Assembly: GCA_037953745.1 (NCBI GenBank)
Contig: JBAKBP010000786.1
Location: 159,001-223,000 of the forward strand
DNA length: 64,000 nt
From: Lithodes maja
Taxonomy: Eukaryota > Arthropoda > Malacostraca > Decapoda > Lithodidae
Direction of reading: 5' to 3'
Position 1 is the stretch's first letter. Every line of letters starts with the position of its first letter. Shown piece by piece: positions 50,015 to 61,820 of this stretch. The notes beneath the pieces are model-generated. The model searched no databases. It saw only the letters and a list, made by a program, of their open reading frames with translations, and was not told the DNA's origin. A program made the position numbers and the translations under genes.

Positions 50015-50440
50015 GAAGGAATATATTTATTATTGAATTAAATGTCATATATGCTCCGTCCCGAGCATTTAGCTGGTCTACTTGGTCTTTCAGACGCAGG
50101 TGACATTAAAGGACAGAAACATAAAAATGGCCTACATTATCAAATAATAGGGAGAATTTAGGTACAAGAATGAAGCTAAAGCTGTAAATATTTAGTTAAT
50201 CATTGCTTTCTTATCCCAGATGTTAGTGGGTACCTGTGGTAGTAGCATTTTTCTAAAAGGGGGGGGGGGACACATTTATGATTTATTAAATTTGGTATAT
50301 GCTCCGTCCCGAGCATTTAGCTGGTCGACCTAGTCTGCCAGACGCGGGTGACATTAAGGGCGGAGACATAAAATGGTCTAAATAAGAAAAATATGGGGAA
50401 ATTTAGGGACTGCAACGAAGCTCAAGCTCAGAGTATCACA
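50015..50440. repeat. Direct repeat in the BEL/Pao 5' leader
   Basis: Two related units offset by 248 bp: TATATGCTCCGTCCCGAGCA at 50048 and again at 50296, followed by CATTTAGCTGGTC, AGACGC(G/A)GGTGACATTAA and (later) AAGCTCAAGCT-like blocks. Confidence 0.8.
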
Positions 50441-50613
50441 AACGCCAGAGAACGCAACGTTGCCCATCCTCCTACCAGTCCTCTACCACAGGATTTAAAC
50501 GCCATGCGATTTTATCTTATTATTAATTGAAATGCCACTCACCCAAGGCCATCGCCTCACAGTTAGGGACCTCATAACGGCGGGGGATCAATCTATGTCC
50601 CACAAAAACGACC

Positions 50614-51101
50614 TTAACCCTTAAATGTCGGCGAGCAACATAAGTCGAGTTAAATAAAGCTGGACTATGTGGCGGTGCTCGACATATATCGTGTGGCAAT
50701 TTCAGCACGTAATGTGGCTGAGAGAGAGAGACAAGTGGTGGCAGGAGAGTAGCGAGCGTATGACTGCTCCAGACCACCGCGGCGAACCTACTGACACGAA
50801 TCCCACCTCCTCCCTCCCTCTCTCACTCGCTATATACGGAATTGTATGGGGAAAGTGCCTAATTACATGCTTTTTGCACTCACGTTGCACGGTTATTGCA
50901 AGAAAACTAGCCATCATAAAAGGATCGTTATGGTGTCATTCGAAAGCTCTGTTTATGCCCTTTCAGGGATATATACTTGTTTTACGTTCTGGGTCTTATT
51001 TAGGCATGAAAATGATCACGTAAACAGCCCTATTTTGGCTAAAAACACCCCGCTGGGCGGTATATATAAATAAACCGCATAGGCCGCTCGTAAGGTGTTA
51101 A
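50614..51101 (-). mobile_element. piggyBac MITE copy 2 (TTAA-flanked, 480 bp)
   Basis: TTAA at 50614-50617 and 51098-51101. The left end (CCCTTAAATGTCGGCGAGCA) and right end (CCGCTCGTAAGGTG) are the ends of the piggyBac element in reverse orientation. Internally it matches copy 1 at 12995-13470 over its whole length (GGTGTCATT.GAAAGCTCTGT and CATGAAAATGATCACGTAAA words in both). Confidence 0.88.
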
Positions 51102-51188
51102 ACATTAGCTTACCGCTGCAGCTTAGCAGGGACCCTAACTGTTGAAAACTGGCCCTAACTCAACCCTTAGTCTACACACCGATCGGAA

Positions 51189-51206
51189 TCCTCACTCGGG
51201 GCACCA
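51189..51206 (-). promoter_or_regulatory. Primer binding site of the BEL/Pao element
   Basis: On the minus strand TGGTGCCCCGAGTGAGGAT begins three bases after the 5' LTR. The matching tRNA is not assigned here. Confidence 0.5.
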
Positions 51207-51209
51207 AAA

Positions 51210-51983
51210 TGTGGGGGATATTATGGCCAAAGGTTATCTCTTACCACACCAATCGAAATATAAAATTAATCAACATAAATAAAAATAAAGTCTGAGATCG
51301 CCTACCTTATGGTATGAACTATGGTAGCCTATCTCTCAGGATGCCCTAACTAAACATTGTATAAATGGCCATATATATCAATGACTTAGCTATAACTAGG
51401 GTCCTGGTTTAGTTCAGAGGATTCCGGCTTAGGTAGATAAGGGTTATAGGTCAGGACTCCGGGCCGGGCGTGGGAATTGTGGTGGAGGAGATCACGGGAC
51501 ACTTCTCTACCGTTCAGATGTTTACTAGCGTCTGATCGGAACTTCAATTTCCGACTCTTAAATAAACTATATATTAATTCGTTACCAAAGGTTCATTCCC
51601 TCTTCACGAAATCATATAAATAATTATCAGCATTTAAATTATATAATTATAAAGGTGAACATCGTTTCACAACGATTTAGTGAACATAATATCAAGATAT
51701 TAACGTCCCTAAAGCAAACGGTGGATCGTGTATGCGGTCACAGGAATATTTAAACTGATCCTCTTTACAGTTCTTCTAAACTTATTTCTACAAGGTTTTA
51801 TAACTAAATTAACTTGATCAAGGTAATCTTATACAGTACTAAATTACCTAACATTAATTAATCTCTACAATATATACAATCACCGGGTTCTGGTAGGAAA
51901 TTGTTCACTTTAGTGAGGTTACCCTATCGGAAGGTTGTTGCCAACATTCCCCAGATACCGGTGTAGTCAATTTATTTCTCACA
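51210..51983 (-). repeat. 5' LTR of the BEL/Pao element
   Basis: 774 bp, same ends as the 3' LTR, followed by the CATGG duplication at 51984-51988. Confidence 0.92.
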
Positions 51984-52089
51984 CATGGAACACAATATAT
52001 ATATGACTAAATATGACCAAACCTAAAGACAAACAACGTAAGTCCGATGATCCATAAACGAACAGCATAAGGACAAATGCCCCCCACAA

Positions 52090-53615
52090 TCTCAGACTTG
52101 CTAGTGTGAATGTTTGTAGTTTGAATCTGCGTGCAAATGAAGTGGCTGAGATATGTGAGAGGAGGCGAGTGGACGTCTGCTGTGCCCAGGAAACACTTTG
52201 GAAAAGGCATGGGGTACAGTTGATTGTTGGAAGAAAGAAAATACATAGAATCTACAGAAATGGGGTGGAGACTGATAAAGCAAAAGGAGGAGTGGGTGTT
52301 CTGGTGGCTGAAGATCTGGCGGAAAGTGTGCTTCACATTACGAGGGTTAGTGAAAGGCTGATTGTTTTGAAGTTGAAAGTTGGTAAAAGAATTCTGAATG
52401 TGATATCTGCCTATGCCCCACAGGCTGGCTTACAAAAATAGATAGAAGAGGACTTCTGGAATGACACAGTCAGTGTCATTTCAGGCCTCTCGGAGAATGA
52501 AATAACAATCCTGGGAGGGGACCTGAATGGTCACATGGGAGCATCTGCAGATGGATAGGAGGGAGTATCCTACATGGAGGAAATGGTTACGGAAGGAGGG
52601 ATCTGGAAAGCGAATATATACTGGAGTCCTGCGTTGCACTCAACATGGTTGTGTGTAACACGAAATTCAAGAAAGGACAGAGCCATCTGGTCACATATAA
52701 CTGTAGGGTCTCTAGTAGCCAGATAGATTACTTCTTGGTTAACAGGAAAGACTGGAAACTGGTTCGGGATGTAAAGGTCATCCCGAGCGAAGAATGTATC
52801 CCCCAGCATAAGCTACTTGTGTGCGACATGAGCTTATACAGAGATACTAAGCGTAAGAAGGTATACATGCCCAAAAGGAAAGTGTGGCTGCTGAAGATCA
52901 AGGAAGTTAGGGATAGCTTTCATATTGAACTGGAGGAAATTAATAGAAATAAGGTCGCTATGCCTAGCGATGTAAATAGTCAATCGAATTTTCTTAAGCA
53001 TAGCCTGCTCGCTGCCACTGACAAAGTCTGTGGGAAAACAAAGGGTCACCCCAGGAATGAGACCTCCTGGTGGTGGAACGATGAGGTAGAACATGCTGTG
53101 AAAGAAAAAAGGAGATGCTTCAAAGCATGGAAGAAGGAAGGAAGGAAGGAGGTAGCCTATACCAGGCAGCCAAACGAAATGCCAAAAGAGGTATTTACAA
53201 TGTTAAAAAAGGCATTAAGGACCTGGTCCTCGAACAAGTGTGTAACACTGACAATCCCAATGTGATCTTTAACCTAGGTAGGCGAGTTAAAAATGACAGT
53301 AGGGATGTTATAGATGAACAGTGTGTTAGAAACGATAATGGGAAAATTGTGTATGCAGAAAATGAAATCAGAGAAGCATGAAAGGCACACTATGATCAAT
53401 TGCTAAAATTTACAGTTTGAATGGGATAAGGAACACCTTAGTCTCGAAAAATCAATATCTGGACCCCTCCTTTGATAGCACCAGCTGTAGTGAGCGACGC
53501 AATCAATGAAATAAACGACGGTGAAACTCCAGGGTGCTCTGACATTGTCGCTGAGATGATAAAAGCCTCAGGGAAGACTGGTGTCAACTTAATCACTGAG
53601 TTGATAAAACACCAG
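52090..53615 (+). mobile_element. RTE-like LINE, endonuclease and RT N-terminal fragment
   Basis: Endonuclease similar to the 'craniofacial development protein 2-like' LINE endonucleases: NVCSLNLRANEVAEICERRR, DVCCAQETLWKRHG, KAKGGVGVLVAEDLAESVLH, ISAYAPQAG (stop near 52440), ILGGDLNGHMGASADG, then YFLVNRKDWKLVRDVKVIPS and ECIPQHKLLVCDM. After a frameshift, SWWWNDEVEHAVKEKRRCFK and a short RT start (INDGETPGCSDIVAEMIKAS). Broken by several stops; the RT catalytic core is absent because another LINE follows. Confidence 0.78.
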
Positions 53616-55432
53616 TATTAACTGGAAACTACTCCTTCATGTAAACAACAAGCAAACACACTCATCAATCACTTCTCACATGTCAGCCACCTAAAACCTC
53701 ACAAAGACGACCGACGTGTCATCCGACGTAAGAGACAATTCCCCACAGACCCTGACTATACACCCTTCACCAATCACCAGACAAAGCATATCATCAACAA
53801 TCTCAAGCACTCACCCGCCTGTGGCCTAGACAACATAAGCAACATACACCTCAGACACCTGGGACCACAAGGCATACAAGCACTCACTAACATATCAAAC
53901 TACAGCTATTCACACAACACAATACCAGACATTTGGAAGCATGGTATCATCATCACATTTCCCAAACCCAACAAAGACCCCACGCAACCCTCCTCGCACC
54001 ACCCCATCACACTCCTTTGCTCCCCCTCCAAAGTCATGGAACGCCTAGTATTACAAATAATTACACCTGACCTACCCCTAGCTCCAACACAACATGGCTT
54101 TAGGCCACTGCACTCCACAAACACTCTTCTCACAGACCTTACACAAAGAGCTTTCGACGGCATCAACTCGGCTAGATCACCACACAGATCACTATTAGCC
54201 ACACTCAACATTAGTAAAGCCTTCGATGCCATCCCCCGCCACAACCTAACAAACAAAATCTACAACACAAACATGCACAACAACACAAAAAGGTGGCTGG
54301 CCAACTTCCTAGCAGGCAGATGTGCACACGTATCTTTTGCCGGTCAGTCATCTAAAATCAGAAACTTTCCAAACGGAGTCCAACAAGGATCTGTCCTATC
54401 GCCCGCACTCTTCAATCTGTACATGCACGATATAACTACACCCAATACGCCCCAAATAAACTTAGCCTCCTATGCAGATGACATAACACTCACATGCACA
54501 CACCATGACCCAAAAAGAGCAACAGAACTCCTTCAACCCTATCTCAACACACTACATGGCTGGTGCACTACAAACAGACTTAATCCCCAGCCAAATCCAC
54601 CGCAACCCTGCTCACAAGTTGGACAGGAGAACACGAATACACCCCTCAACTCACCATGAACAACACACCCATAACACATACACACACACCCAAAATCCTA
54701 GGAGTAACATATGATACTCATATGACATTCAAACAGCACACCACAAACATTAAAAAGAAACTGACACCCAGACTAGGCGCCCTCAGGTCACTTGCTCACA
54801 CAAAATTTGGACACAACAAAGAAACTACCACCACAGTATATAAACAATACATAAGATCAGTGATGGAATACGCAAGCCCAGCCTGGGCTTCTAACCTAGC
54901 TGAAACACATCATAAGACCTTACAGACTATTCAAAACAAAGCCCTGAAGATCATTACAGGCTGCACCCACAGATCACCTACATCAAGAAACCAAAATCCT
55001 CAAAGTCAAAGACCATCTGGACATGAGAGGCACTCAATTCCTGGCAGCAGCCTCCACGAACCAAGACCACCCACTAAACTACATGGCAACACACCCACAG
55101 ACACCAAGAAATATCAAAACAACACCCAGCACACGGTATCACACACAATTATTGTCCTCTCTCCCTCCCTGCCCACCCCGAACCAACTTCCAGAAGCACA
55201 TCCATACTCATATCTCTCACCGATCCATCCACTCACTCACAGACAACACGCAGCTGCATGCACGACCTCCCGAAATCGATCCTTCCGAATCCTCCCTTCC
55301 TCGCGAGGACAGAGTCCACCTGGCCAGGCTGAGATGCGGACACCATCCAGCTCTCCTGAGCTATCAGAAGAGACTGGATGACTCCATTGTCGACGCCTGC
55401 CCGGGATGTAACACAGCACCCCATACCATTAA
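53616..55432 (+). mobile_element. Jockey-type LINE B, RT
   Basis: RT of a different Jockey-type family: KHSPACGLDNISNIHLRHL, WKHGIIITFPKPNKDPTQPS, APTQHGFRPLHSTNTLLTDL, LATLNISKAFDAIPRHNL (motif A), PNGVQQGSVLSPALFNLYMH, INLASYADDITLTC (catalytic YADD), PKILGVTYDTHMTFKQHTTN, then YIRSVMEYASPAWASNL and QTIQNKALKIITGC. Frames shift near 54650 and 55000. It stops at 55428-55432 inside the 3' region, which resumes at 62320. The copy lacks an endonuclease and is 5' truncated. Confidence 0.85.
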
Positions 55433-55844
55433 CCCGTCCAGCACCAGCGACGCGTCTGGCGCGTCGGCGATGTATGTAACGCACAGCCCCAGCGACGCGT
55501 CTGACAAGTCACCCTAATTGCTCCGACCGTAACCTCAGGTGTAGCCACTCGAGAGGGCTCAGATTTGTATGGGAACTGTGTACGTATCCCATGCAACCGT
55601 GCCGATGGTTGAAAACTCTCAAAGTCCACGTGCGTGCACGTGAGCGCGCAATAACCGGGATTTTGGGGGAAATTGCCTTCAATTTTGTACTCTTGTAAAA
55701 TCCGTTTTCGGGGGCTCTGTAGGACCATTTTTTGAGCTTTTTGATCGGTTTTTCGTGGTTTTTCCTTCATTCCTAACCCATTCGCTATTGTTTCTGGAAT
55801 AAAAACAATTTTTCAAAACCGGCCGAGTTCTGGGTGTACATTTA
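55433..55844. other. 412-bp TTAA-bounded unit left of the piggyBac element
   Basis: Lies between TTAA at 55429-55432 and TTAA at 55845-55848. It starts CCCGTCCAGCACCAGCGACG with inverted and direct GACGCGTCTG words and contains ACGTGCGTGCACGT. It lacks inverted ends that match each other or the piggyBac element. It may be a half of another TTAA-inserting element. No coding sequence. Confidence 0.5.
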
Positions 55845-56211
55845 TTAACACCTTATTGGCGGGCTAGGCGGTATTTTACACCGAGCCGCCCAGCGGGCAC
55901 AATCCCAAAATATTCGCTCACTTTCACTCGCCCTAGCGCCGTTACTATGCCTCCAATCGGGACGAAACGATCATTTTTGGAACGAGCAACTCTCCGTCTC
56001 CCCATAGAAGTCTATTCCAATGAAGTGAGCGAGTGTGGAGGGTGGGAGGAGGTGAGGAAGAGAGGCTACTTTTTGGTCTATTTCCCGGGCGCGTTCGGAT
56101 GCGTTCGCTTTGTCCTGACTTCGGCCTAACGCGCGTCTATTATTCCTTCGGTAAGCCCTCTTATTTTCTCTTGTTTCTCCTTATTTCTGTATTCTCTGTA
56201 TTCTCGCTCTC

Positions 56212-56212
<1 letters not shown>

Positions 56213-56270
<58 letters not shown>

Positions 56271-56343
56271 CACTCCTCTTGTCTGTCTGTCTGACTCTCT
56301 CTCTCTCTCTCTCTCTCTGGCTAGCTCGCTTTCTCTCTCTCTC
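56213..56343. repeat. (CT)n low-complexity tract
   Basis: CT repeats with small interruptions (CTCTCTGTCTGTCTGT). Open frames over it are repeats of Ser and Leu, not a gene. Confidence 0.85.
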
Positions 56344-56581
56344 CTCCTTTCTCCTTCGTACGGGCTGTCTCCTTCCTCCCTTTCTCTCTTCTCTATATTT
56401 CTCCCTTTCGTATATGTAATTCTCATTATTCTTTTCTCTAATCCCTCTTTCTTTATTTGCTTGTAATATTTCTGTATTATTATATCTTTTTCACTCTTTC
56501 TTCAGTTCAGTTTCTGTATTCTCTTTCATTTATCATCATTCTCTAATAAATGTCATTCCTTACAAGCTACCGTACAAATAC

Positions 56582-56582
<1 letters not shown>

Positions 56583-56634
<52 letters not shown>
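56583..56634. repeat. (TA)n microsatellite next to the first hairpin
   Basis: About 26 TA units; further (TA)n at 56779-56802, 57120-57190, 60690-60740 and 61093-61120. Confidence 0.85.
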
Positions 56635-56636
<2 letters not shown>

Positions 56637-56639
56637 TGT

Positions 56640-56767
56640 ATATTGGTGTATATTGATATCAATCATTTGATAGGCGTATATATCACGGTATACGGTAGAT
56701 TTCTGTCCTACAATGTACCGTACATGGTGATATGAATGCCTATCAAATGATTGATATCAATATACGT

Positions 56768-56799
<32 letters not shown>

Positions 56800-57114
56800 C
56801 TGTATATGGTGAATATTGATATCAATCAATTGATAGGCGTATATATATCACCATGTACGGTATATTTGTTTCCTTACGAGGTGACCTTGAAATTGCTATG
56901 ACTCTTCTCTCACCTTTCGTAAGGAGAGAAATGAACCGTATACCGTGATATATACGCCTATCAAATGATTGATATCAATATAATATCTACTGTATATTGA
57001 TTTCAATCATTTGACAGGCGTATATATCACGGTATACGGTACATTTCTGTCCCTACAATGTACCGTACATGGTGATATGTATGCCTATCAAATGATTGAT
57101 ATCAATATACGGTA

Positions 57115-57160
<46 letters not shown>

Positions 57161-57240
57161 TATATATATATATATATATATATATATTGATTGAAATCAT
57201 TTGATAGGCGTATATATATATATATACATATAGGCGTGCA
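56640..57240. repeat. Hairpin array, piggyBac 3' side
   Basis: Three hairpins (56645-56767, 56811-56982, 56993-57112) and one half (57186-57240). Each arm contains CATTTGATAGGCGTATATAT or its reverse complement followed by CACGGTATACGGTA-like sequence. The middle hairpin holds TTCCTTACGAGGTGACCTTG in its loop. Confidence 0.85.
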
Positions 57241-57713
57241 TTTTCACTCTCTCTCTGTTTCGCTTGCTTTGCAGGAATTTTTGTTTTGTTTTATAAATAA
57301 TATTATTTCAACACATTTCCAAATCACCCTATGGGGTAGTGTTGACGACTCATTTTTTTTTTTTGTTGTGGTGTTCCCAGGAGGTGTAATCCACATTTCA
57401 TTGAGGTAGAAAAGGCAGTTATAGGATTGAGGTAGATAAAAGGCAGTTATATGATTGAGGTAGACAAATGACATGGATGTATGAGGTGGACCAAGAAGCA
57501 GATGGATGGATGAGATTAGAAACTTATGGATGTAATGGGTGATGTTGCTGATGATGATGAATGCACTTGTGTTGGGGTAGTGTGCTATTCCACCATATGA
57601 ATGATTGAATGACATGAATTCATGAGGTAGTTTGAAATAGATGAATGAATGATTGAATGAACTTATGAATGATTGGCAAGAGGTCTAGAGGAGGAGGAGG
57701 TCTTGGAAGAGGT

Positions 57714-59901
57714 CTAGAAGTGTTCCAGTGTGTGGTACTCGGTGTAACATGGAGAAGCGCATAGTCCCACATTGCAATAACTACACATGAACGTGGTTTC
57801 CTTCCTGATTTGGTTCCTCCTTGTTGTGTGTCTGCAGACGTGGCACTGCTTCAGTCCGTGCTTCCGGTTGGCTGCGATTTGTGATGCTGAGCGGGGGCAA
57901 AACACAAGCATGTGGGTCGAGAAGTAGTCCCGGCTCTCAAGGCGGGCAGGCATATTCACGATCGGCCTCGGAGGTGGTAGCATACGTGTGGTTCCGTGCT
58001 TCCTGAAGATGGAGTCGATGATTTCCTTCGCGAACAGCCTTACCGAGCTCTTCTTTCCTGTCCGCGTCATCCACAGGTTGTACGCGTTCAGGATAGTGAC
58101 ATCAAGAAGATGGAGTACCACCTTCTTATACCACTTACACGTCTTCCTGAGGCAGTCAACGGCAGTGATTTGCATGTCACTCTTATCCACCAACCGCATG
58201 TTTATGTTGTAGTCCATAACAAGGTCAGGTTTGGAGATAGCTACTAGGATGCTTCTTGCGGGTGACAGGGTCCATGTGGTATCTCTTCTTCCCGCTATCT
58301 CGCATTGTGGATTTGTGGAAGGTGGAGAGGACATTGACTGGCTTTGTGTCATGCCAACAATAGCCAGTAGACTGTCACTGCTGCTCTTCTTCCGGAAGAT
58401 GTCTCCTTTCTGTGTAGCATGAAACTTGGGCCAGTGTTTCCTGTTTGCCCTGACAGTTCCACAGCTTCCCGTGCTCCTTGCAAGGAGATACCTGGCAAGG
58501 AGAGGAGAGGTGTAGAAATTGTCGGTGTACAAGATACGGTTGGCATCCAGATACGGCTCCATCAGTGTCTTCACAACCGCCCCTGAAAGACCCAGTGGGT
58601 CGTTTGGAATGTCCACATCAGTAGCAGTGTAGATGATGAGGTCCAGCACGTATCCTGTCTCGCAGTCACACAGTACAAAGAACTTGATCCCGAAGCGGTG
58701 ACGCTTCGACGTAATGTACTGCCTGAAAGAGAGACGCCCACGGAAGAGGATCAAGGACTCATCGATCACGACATTCTGAAAAGGTTTGAAAACCGGCGAT
58801 ACCTGTTCAGGAGGGAGTTCAGGAATGGCCGGATTTTCCAAAGCTTGTCAGCTCCGTGTGCGGCAGTGTTGTCGACAAAGTGCAAGCACTTGAGAATTTG
58901 TCGGTATTGGTCCCTGGGCATGTACATGTTGAAGACTGGCGTTGATGTAATGTCATGCATCAGCCAATAATCCAGCATGTTGTGCTTTCTCATGTGGGGC
59001 ATTAGCATGGTGAGGGCCAAAAACACGAGGAGCTCAGGGATATCGATGGGCGTCCATCTCCTCATGTGGGGCGAGGCCATCTCTTCGGAGTGCTGCCTTG
59101 CGTAGAGGTTTGTCTCCCTTACCATGTCCCTGAGCAATTCATCGTCAAAGAATGTTCGGAAGTAGTCATAAGGGGTATCATTTTCGGTACAGGGAAAGGC
59201 AGGCTGGACGCCATGTGGCCCCTTATCAAAATTGGGTGGAACCCCAGGCATATCCCGAGGATCGCAGTGCTCCCACTGAAAGATAGGTGGCTCGTCCGGC
59301 CTCCTGCCCCTCCCGACCACTCGTGGGGCACCTCCTGGGGCACCTCCCGGGGCACCTCCTGGGGCACCTCCCGGGGCACCTCCCGGGGCACCTCCTGGGG
59401 CACCTCCCGGGGCACCTCCTGGGGCACCTCCTGGGACACCTACCCGAGCACCTCTTCCGGCCCTTCCTCGGGCCCTTCCCCGGGCACCTTGCTGTGGCTG
59501 TCCCTGTTGTGGCGGTCCCTGCTGTGGCTGTGGCTGTGCCTGCCCGCCATTAGAGTCGCTTGCTGGCGTGGGGGATATCCTGGCTTCAGGCGAATCGGGA
59601 GAGCTTGAGCCGGTGCCGGCATCACTCTCAGACATCGTCAGCCGACGCCTGGTCCTCCTGATCCTCCTCATCCGCTGCAACCCGGGTGGCGTTGACAACC
59701 TGGGAGGAGCAACAACAGCTGGTGTTGACGTCGCTGGTCCTGGTTGTCCATGGGCGGGGGTTAGTGGTAGCTGCACTACCCCCGAGATGTTCCCTAGCTC
59801 ACCGGGCATCACTGGAGGCTCTGACGAAGCTCGCTGCCTGGATGTGGATGGGCGTGGCTGTGGGGATGACGATCTTCGTCGTTTGGCCTGTCTTGTGTTG
59901 C
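57714..59901 (-). pseudogene. piggyBac transposase, exon 2
   Basis: Cut-and-paste transposase of TTAA transposons. From acceptor TTTTCATAG before 59901: QAKRRRSSSPQPRPS, a Gly-Ala-Pro repeat (about nine GGAP units at 59310-59440), then FRTFFDDELLRDMVRETNLY, TMLMPHMRKHNMLDYW, YRQILKCLHFVDN, NVVIDESLILFRGRLSFRQY (first Asp), ILYTDNFYTSPLLAR (second Asp), DLVMDYNINMRLVDKSDM (third Asp) and the cysteine-rich C-terminus CHVCRHTTRRN...CSYCNVGLC. A 1-nt shift near 58805 and a compensated shift between about 58270 and 58375 (CWHDTKPVNV is out of frame) break it. Confidence 0.85.
59310..59450. repeat. GGGGCACCTCC-type 12-bp repeat in transposase N-terminus
   Basis: Twelve-bp unit GGGGCACCTCC(T/C) repeated about ten times. 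On the coding strand it encodes a Gly-Gly-Ala-Pro array. Confidence 0.9.
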
Positions 59902-60039
59902 CTATGAAAATTGTGGGAATGGTATTTCGTATGAGGGGATGTGCAGACTCAAACTTGACAACTAAGACATGATTGATTTGAGAGAGAGAGAGAGAGAAAG
60001 AGAGAGAGTCCTAGCAATTTCAAGGTCAGCTGCGTAAGG

Positions 60040-60589
60040 AAACAAATGAACCGTATACCGTGATATATACGCCTATCAAATGATTGCAAGGAATATACAC
60101 CAATATACAGTATATATATATATATATACTGTATATTGGTGTATATTGCTTGCAATCATTTGATAGGCGTATATATAACGTGTACAGTACATTTCTTTCC
60201 TTACGAAAAGAGAGAGAAGAGTCCTAGCAATTTCAAGGTCACCTTCGTAAGGAAACAAATGTACCGTATACCGTATACCGTGATATACGCCTATCAAATG
60301 AATGAAAACTCGCAAACAATAAATAATAATATAATTACCATCATTTGATAGGCGTATATATCACGGTGTAGGGTTGATTTCATACTATGAAATAAATCCT
60401 ACACCGTGATATACGCCTATCAAATGATTGCAAGCAACATGGAGTCACGCGAAGAAATGAATAATACATGAATAAATGAAGGTAGAGAAAGAATATGCTA
60501 CATGATGGTAGTGCCCGGGGCTAATTGTCAAAAGGGTATTCTGGGGATTGACCTGGTAAACAGTGAGTCACACAAACAGATCTGAAGAA

Positions 60590-60643
<54 letters not shown>

Positions 60644-60684
60644 TAAATTTCTCCAAAATATCATATATAGAACAATAAATATAC

Positions 60685-60741
<57 letters not shown>

Positions 60742-61008
60742 GTATAATGATATCATGATTTGATAGGCGTATATATCACGGTGTAGGGTTGATTTCATAC
60801 TATGAAATCAACCCTACACCGTGATATACGCCTATCAAATGATTGCAAGCAACATGGAGTCACGCGAAGAAATGAATAAATACATGGATAAATGAAGGTA
60901 GAGAAAGAAAATCCTACTTGGTGGTACTGCCCGGGTGCATGTGAGGGTTGTTTGAGGAGTGGCCTACAGTAATCAGTATGTCACACAAACAAAGATGGGA
61001 AGAAGGAA

Positions 61009-61042
<34 letters not shown>

Positions 61043-61502
61043 AGAGAGAAAGTAAATTTCTCCAAAATATCATATATGGAACAATAAATATACGTATATA
61101 TATATATATATATATATACAGTATATTGATATCATCATTTGATAGGCGTATATCACGGTGTAGGGATGATTTCATACTATGAAATCAACCCTACACCGTG
61201 ATATACGCCTATCAAATGAATGAAAACTCGCAAACAATAAATATAATATCATTACCATCATTTTATAGGCGTATATATCACGGTGTAGGGTTGATTTCAT
61301 ACTATGAAATCAACCCTACACCGTGATATACGTCTATCTCAACCCTACACCGTGATATACGTCTATCAAATGAATGAAAACTCGCAAACAATAAATAATA
61401 ATATCATTACCATCATTTTATAGGCGTATATATCACGGTGTAGGGTTGATTTCATACTATGAAATCAACCCTACACCGTGATATACGCCTATAAAATGAA
61501 TG
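60040..61502. repeat. Hairpin array inside the piggyBac transposase intron
   Basis: Hairpins at about 60048-60190, 60129-60303, 60339-60430, 60755-60845, 61132-61218, 61256-61338 and 61411-61500. The later five have near-perfect stems of about 42 bp: CATTTGATAGGCGTATATAT, CACGGTGTAGGGTTGATTTC, then the complement. 60430-60660 and 60840-61080 form a longer tandem repeat (AAGCAACATGGAGTCACGCG). Confidence 0.88.
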
Positions 61503-61820
61503 AAACGTAATATATGAAGACCAACACCACAATCTTCAATCGCTTGCAATCAAACTTGCAAGCAATTTCAGTCACATTCGTAAGGAATGTATTCTACTGT
61601 ACACCGATATATATGTATTATATATGCCTATAATGAATGGAAACGTAATATATGAAGACCAACACCACAATCTTCGTTGCTATAGGAAGACCAACAACAC
61701 AATCTTCGTTGCTTGTATTCCCGTAAGAAATGTACCCACATTACGCCAATAATAAAATTATTGTAGGCTACATCAATCTCTATCAATCTCTCAAATAATA
61801 TAAATGGACATTGTACTTAC

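Larger units (their letters stand above)
43613..51983 (-). mobile_element. BEL/Pao LTR retrotransposon
   Basis: LTRs at 43613-44390 and 51210-51983 (778 and 774 bp), target duplication CATGG at 43608-43612 and 51984-51988. On the minus strand the order is 5' leader, gag, protease, RT, RNase H, integrase. Several stops and frameshifts. A piggyBac MITE lies in the leader. LTRs are very similar with few differences, so it inserted fairly recently. Confidence 0.92.

Noticed and set aside
52090..55432. Novel chimeric LINE with RTE endonuclease and Jockey RT
   Set aside because: An RTE RT start (about 53500-53600) sits between the two parts, so an insertion of a truncated Jockey copy explains it more simply.
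56033..56426. Frames rich in Ser/Leu or Arg/Glu
   Set aside because: Translation of a (CT)n tract on either strand.
59066..59972. Plus-strand frames over the piggyBac transposase N-terminus
   Set aside because: Antisense shadows of the GGAP-coding repeat and flanking sequence.
56640..61502. CRISPR or attachment-site reading of the hairpin array
   Set aside because: The motif alternates orientation to form hairpins inside a transposon; spacing is irregular and the setting is not prokaryotic.
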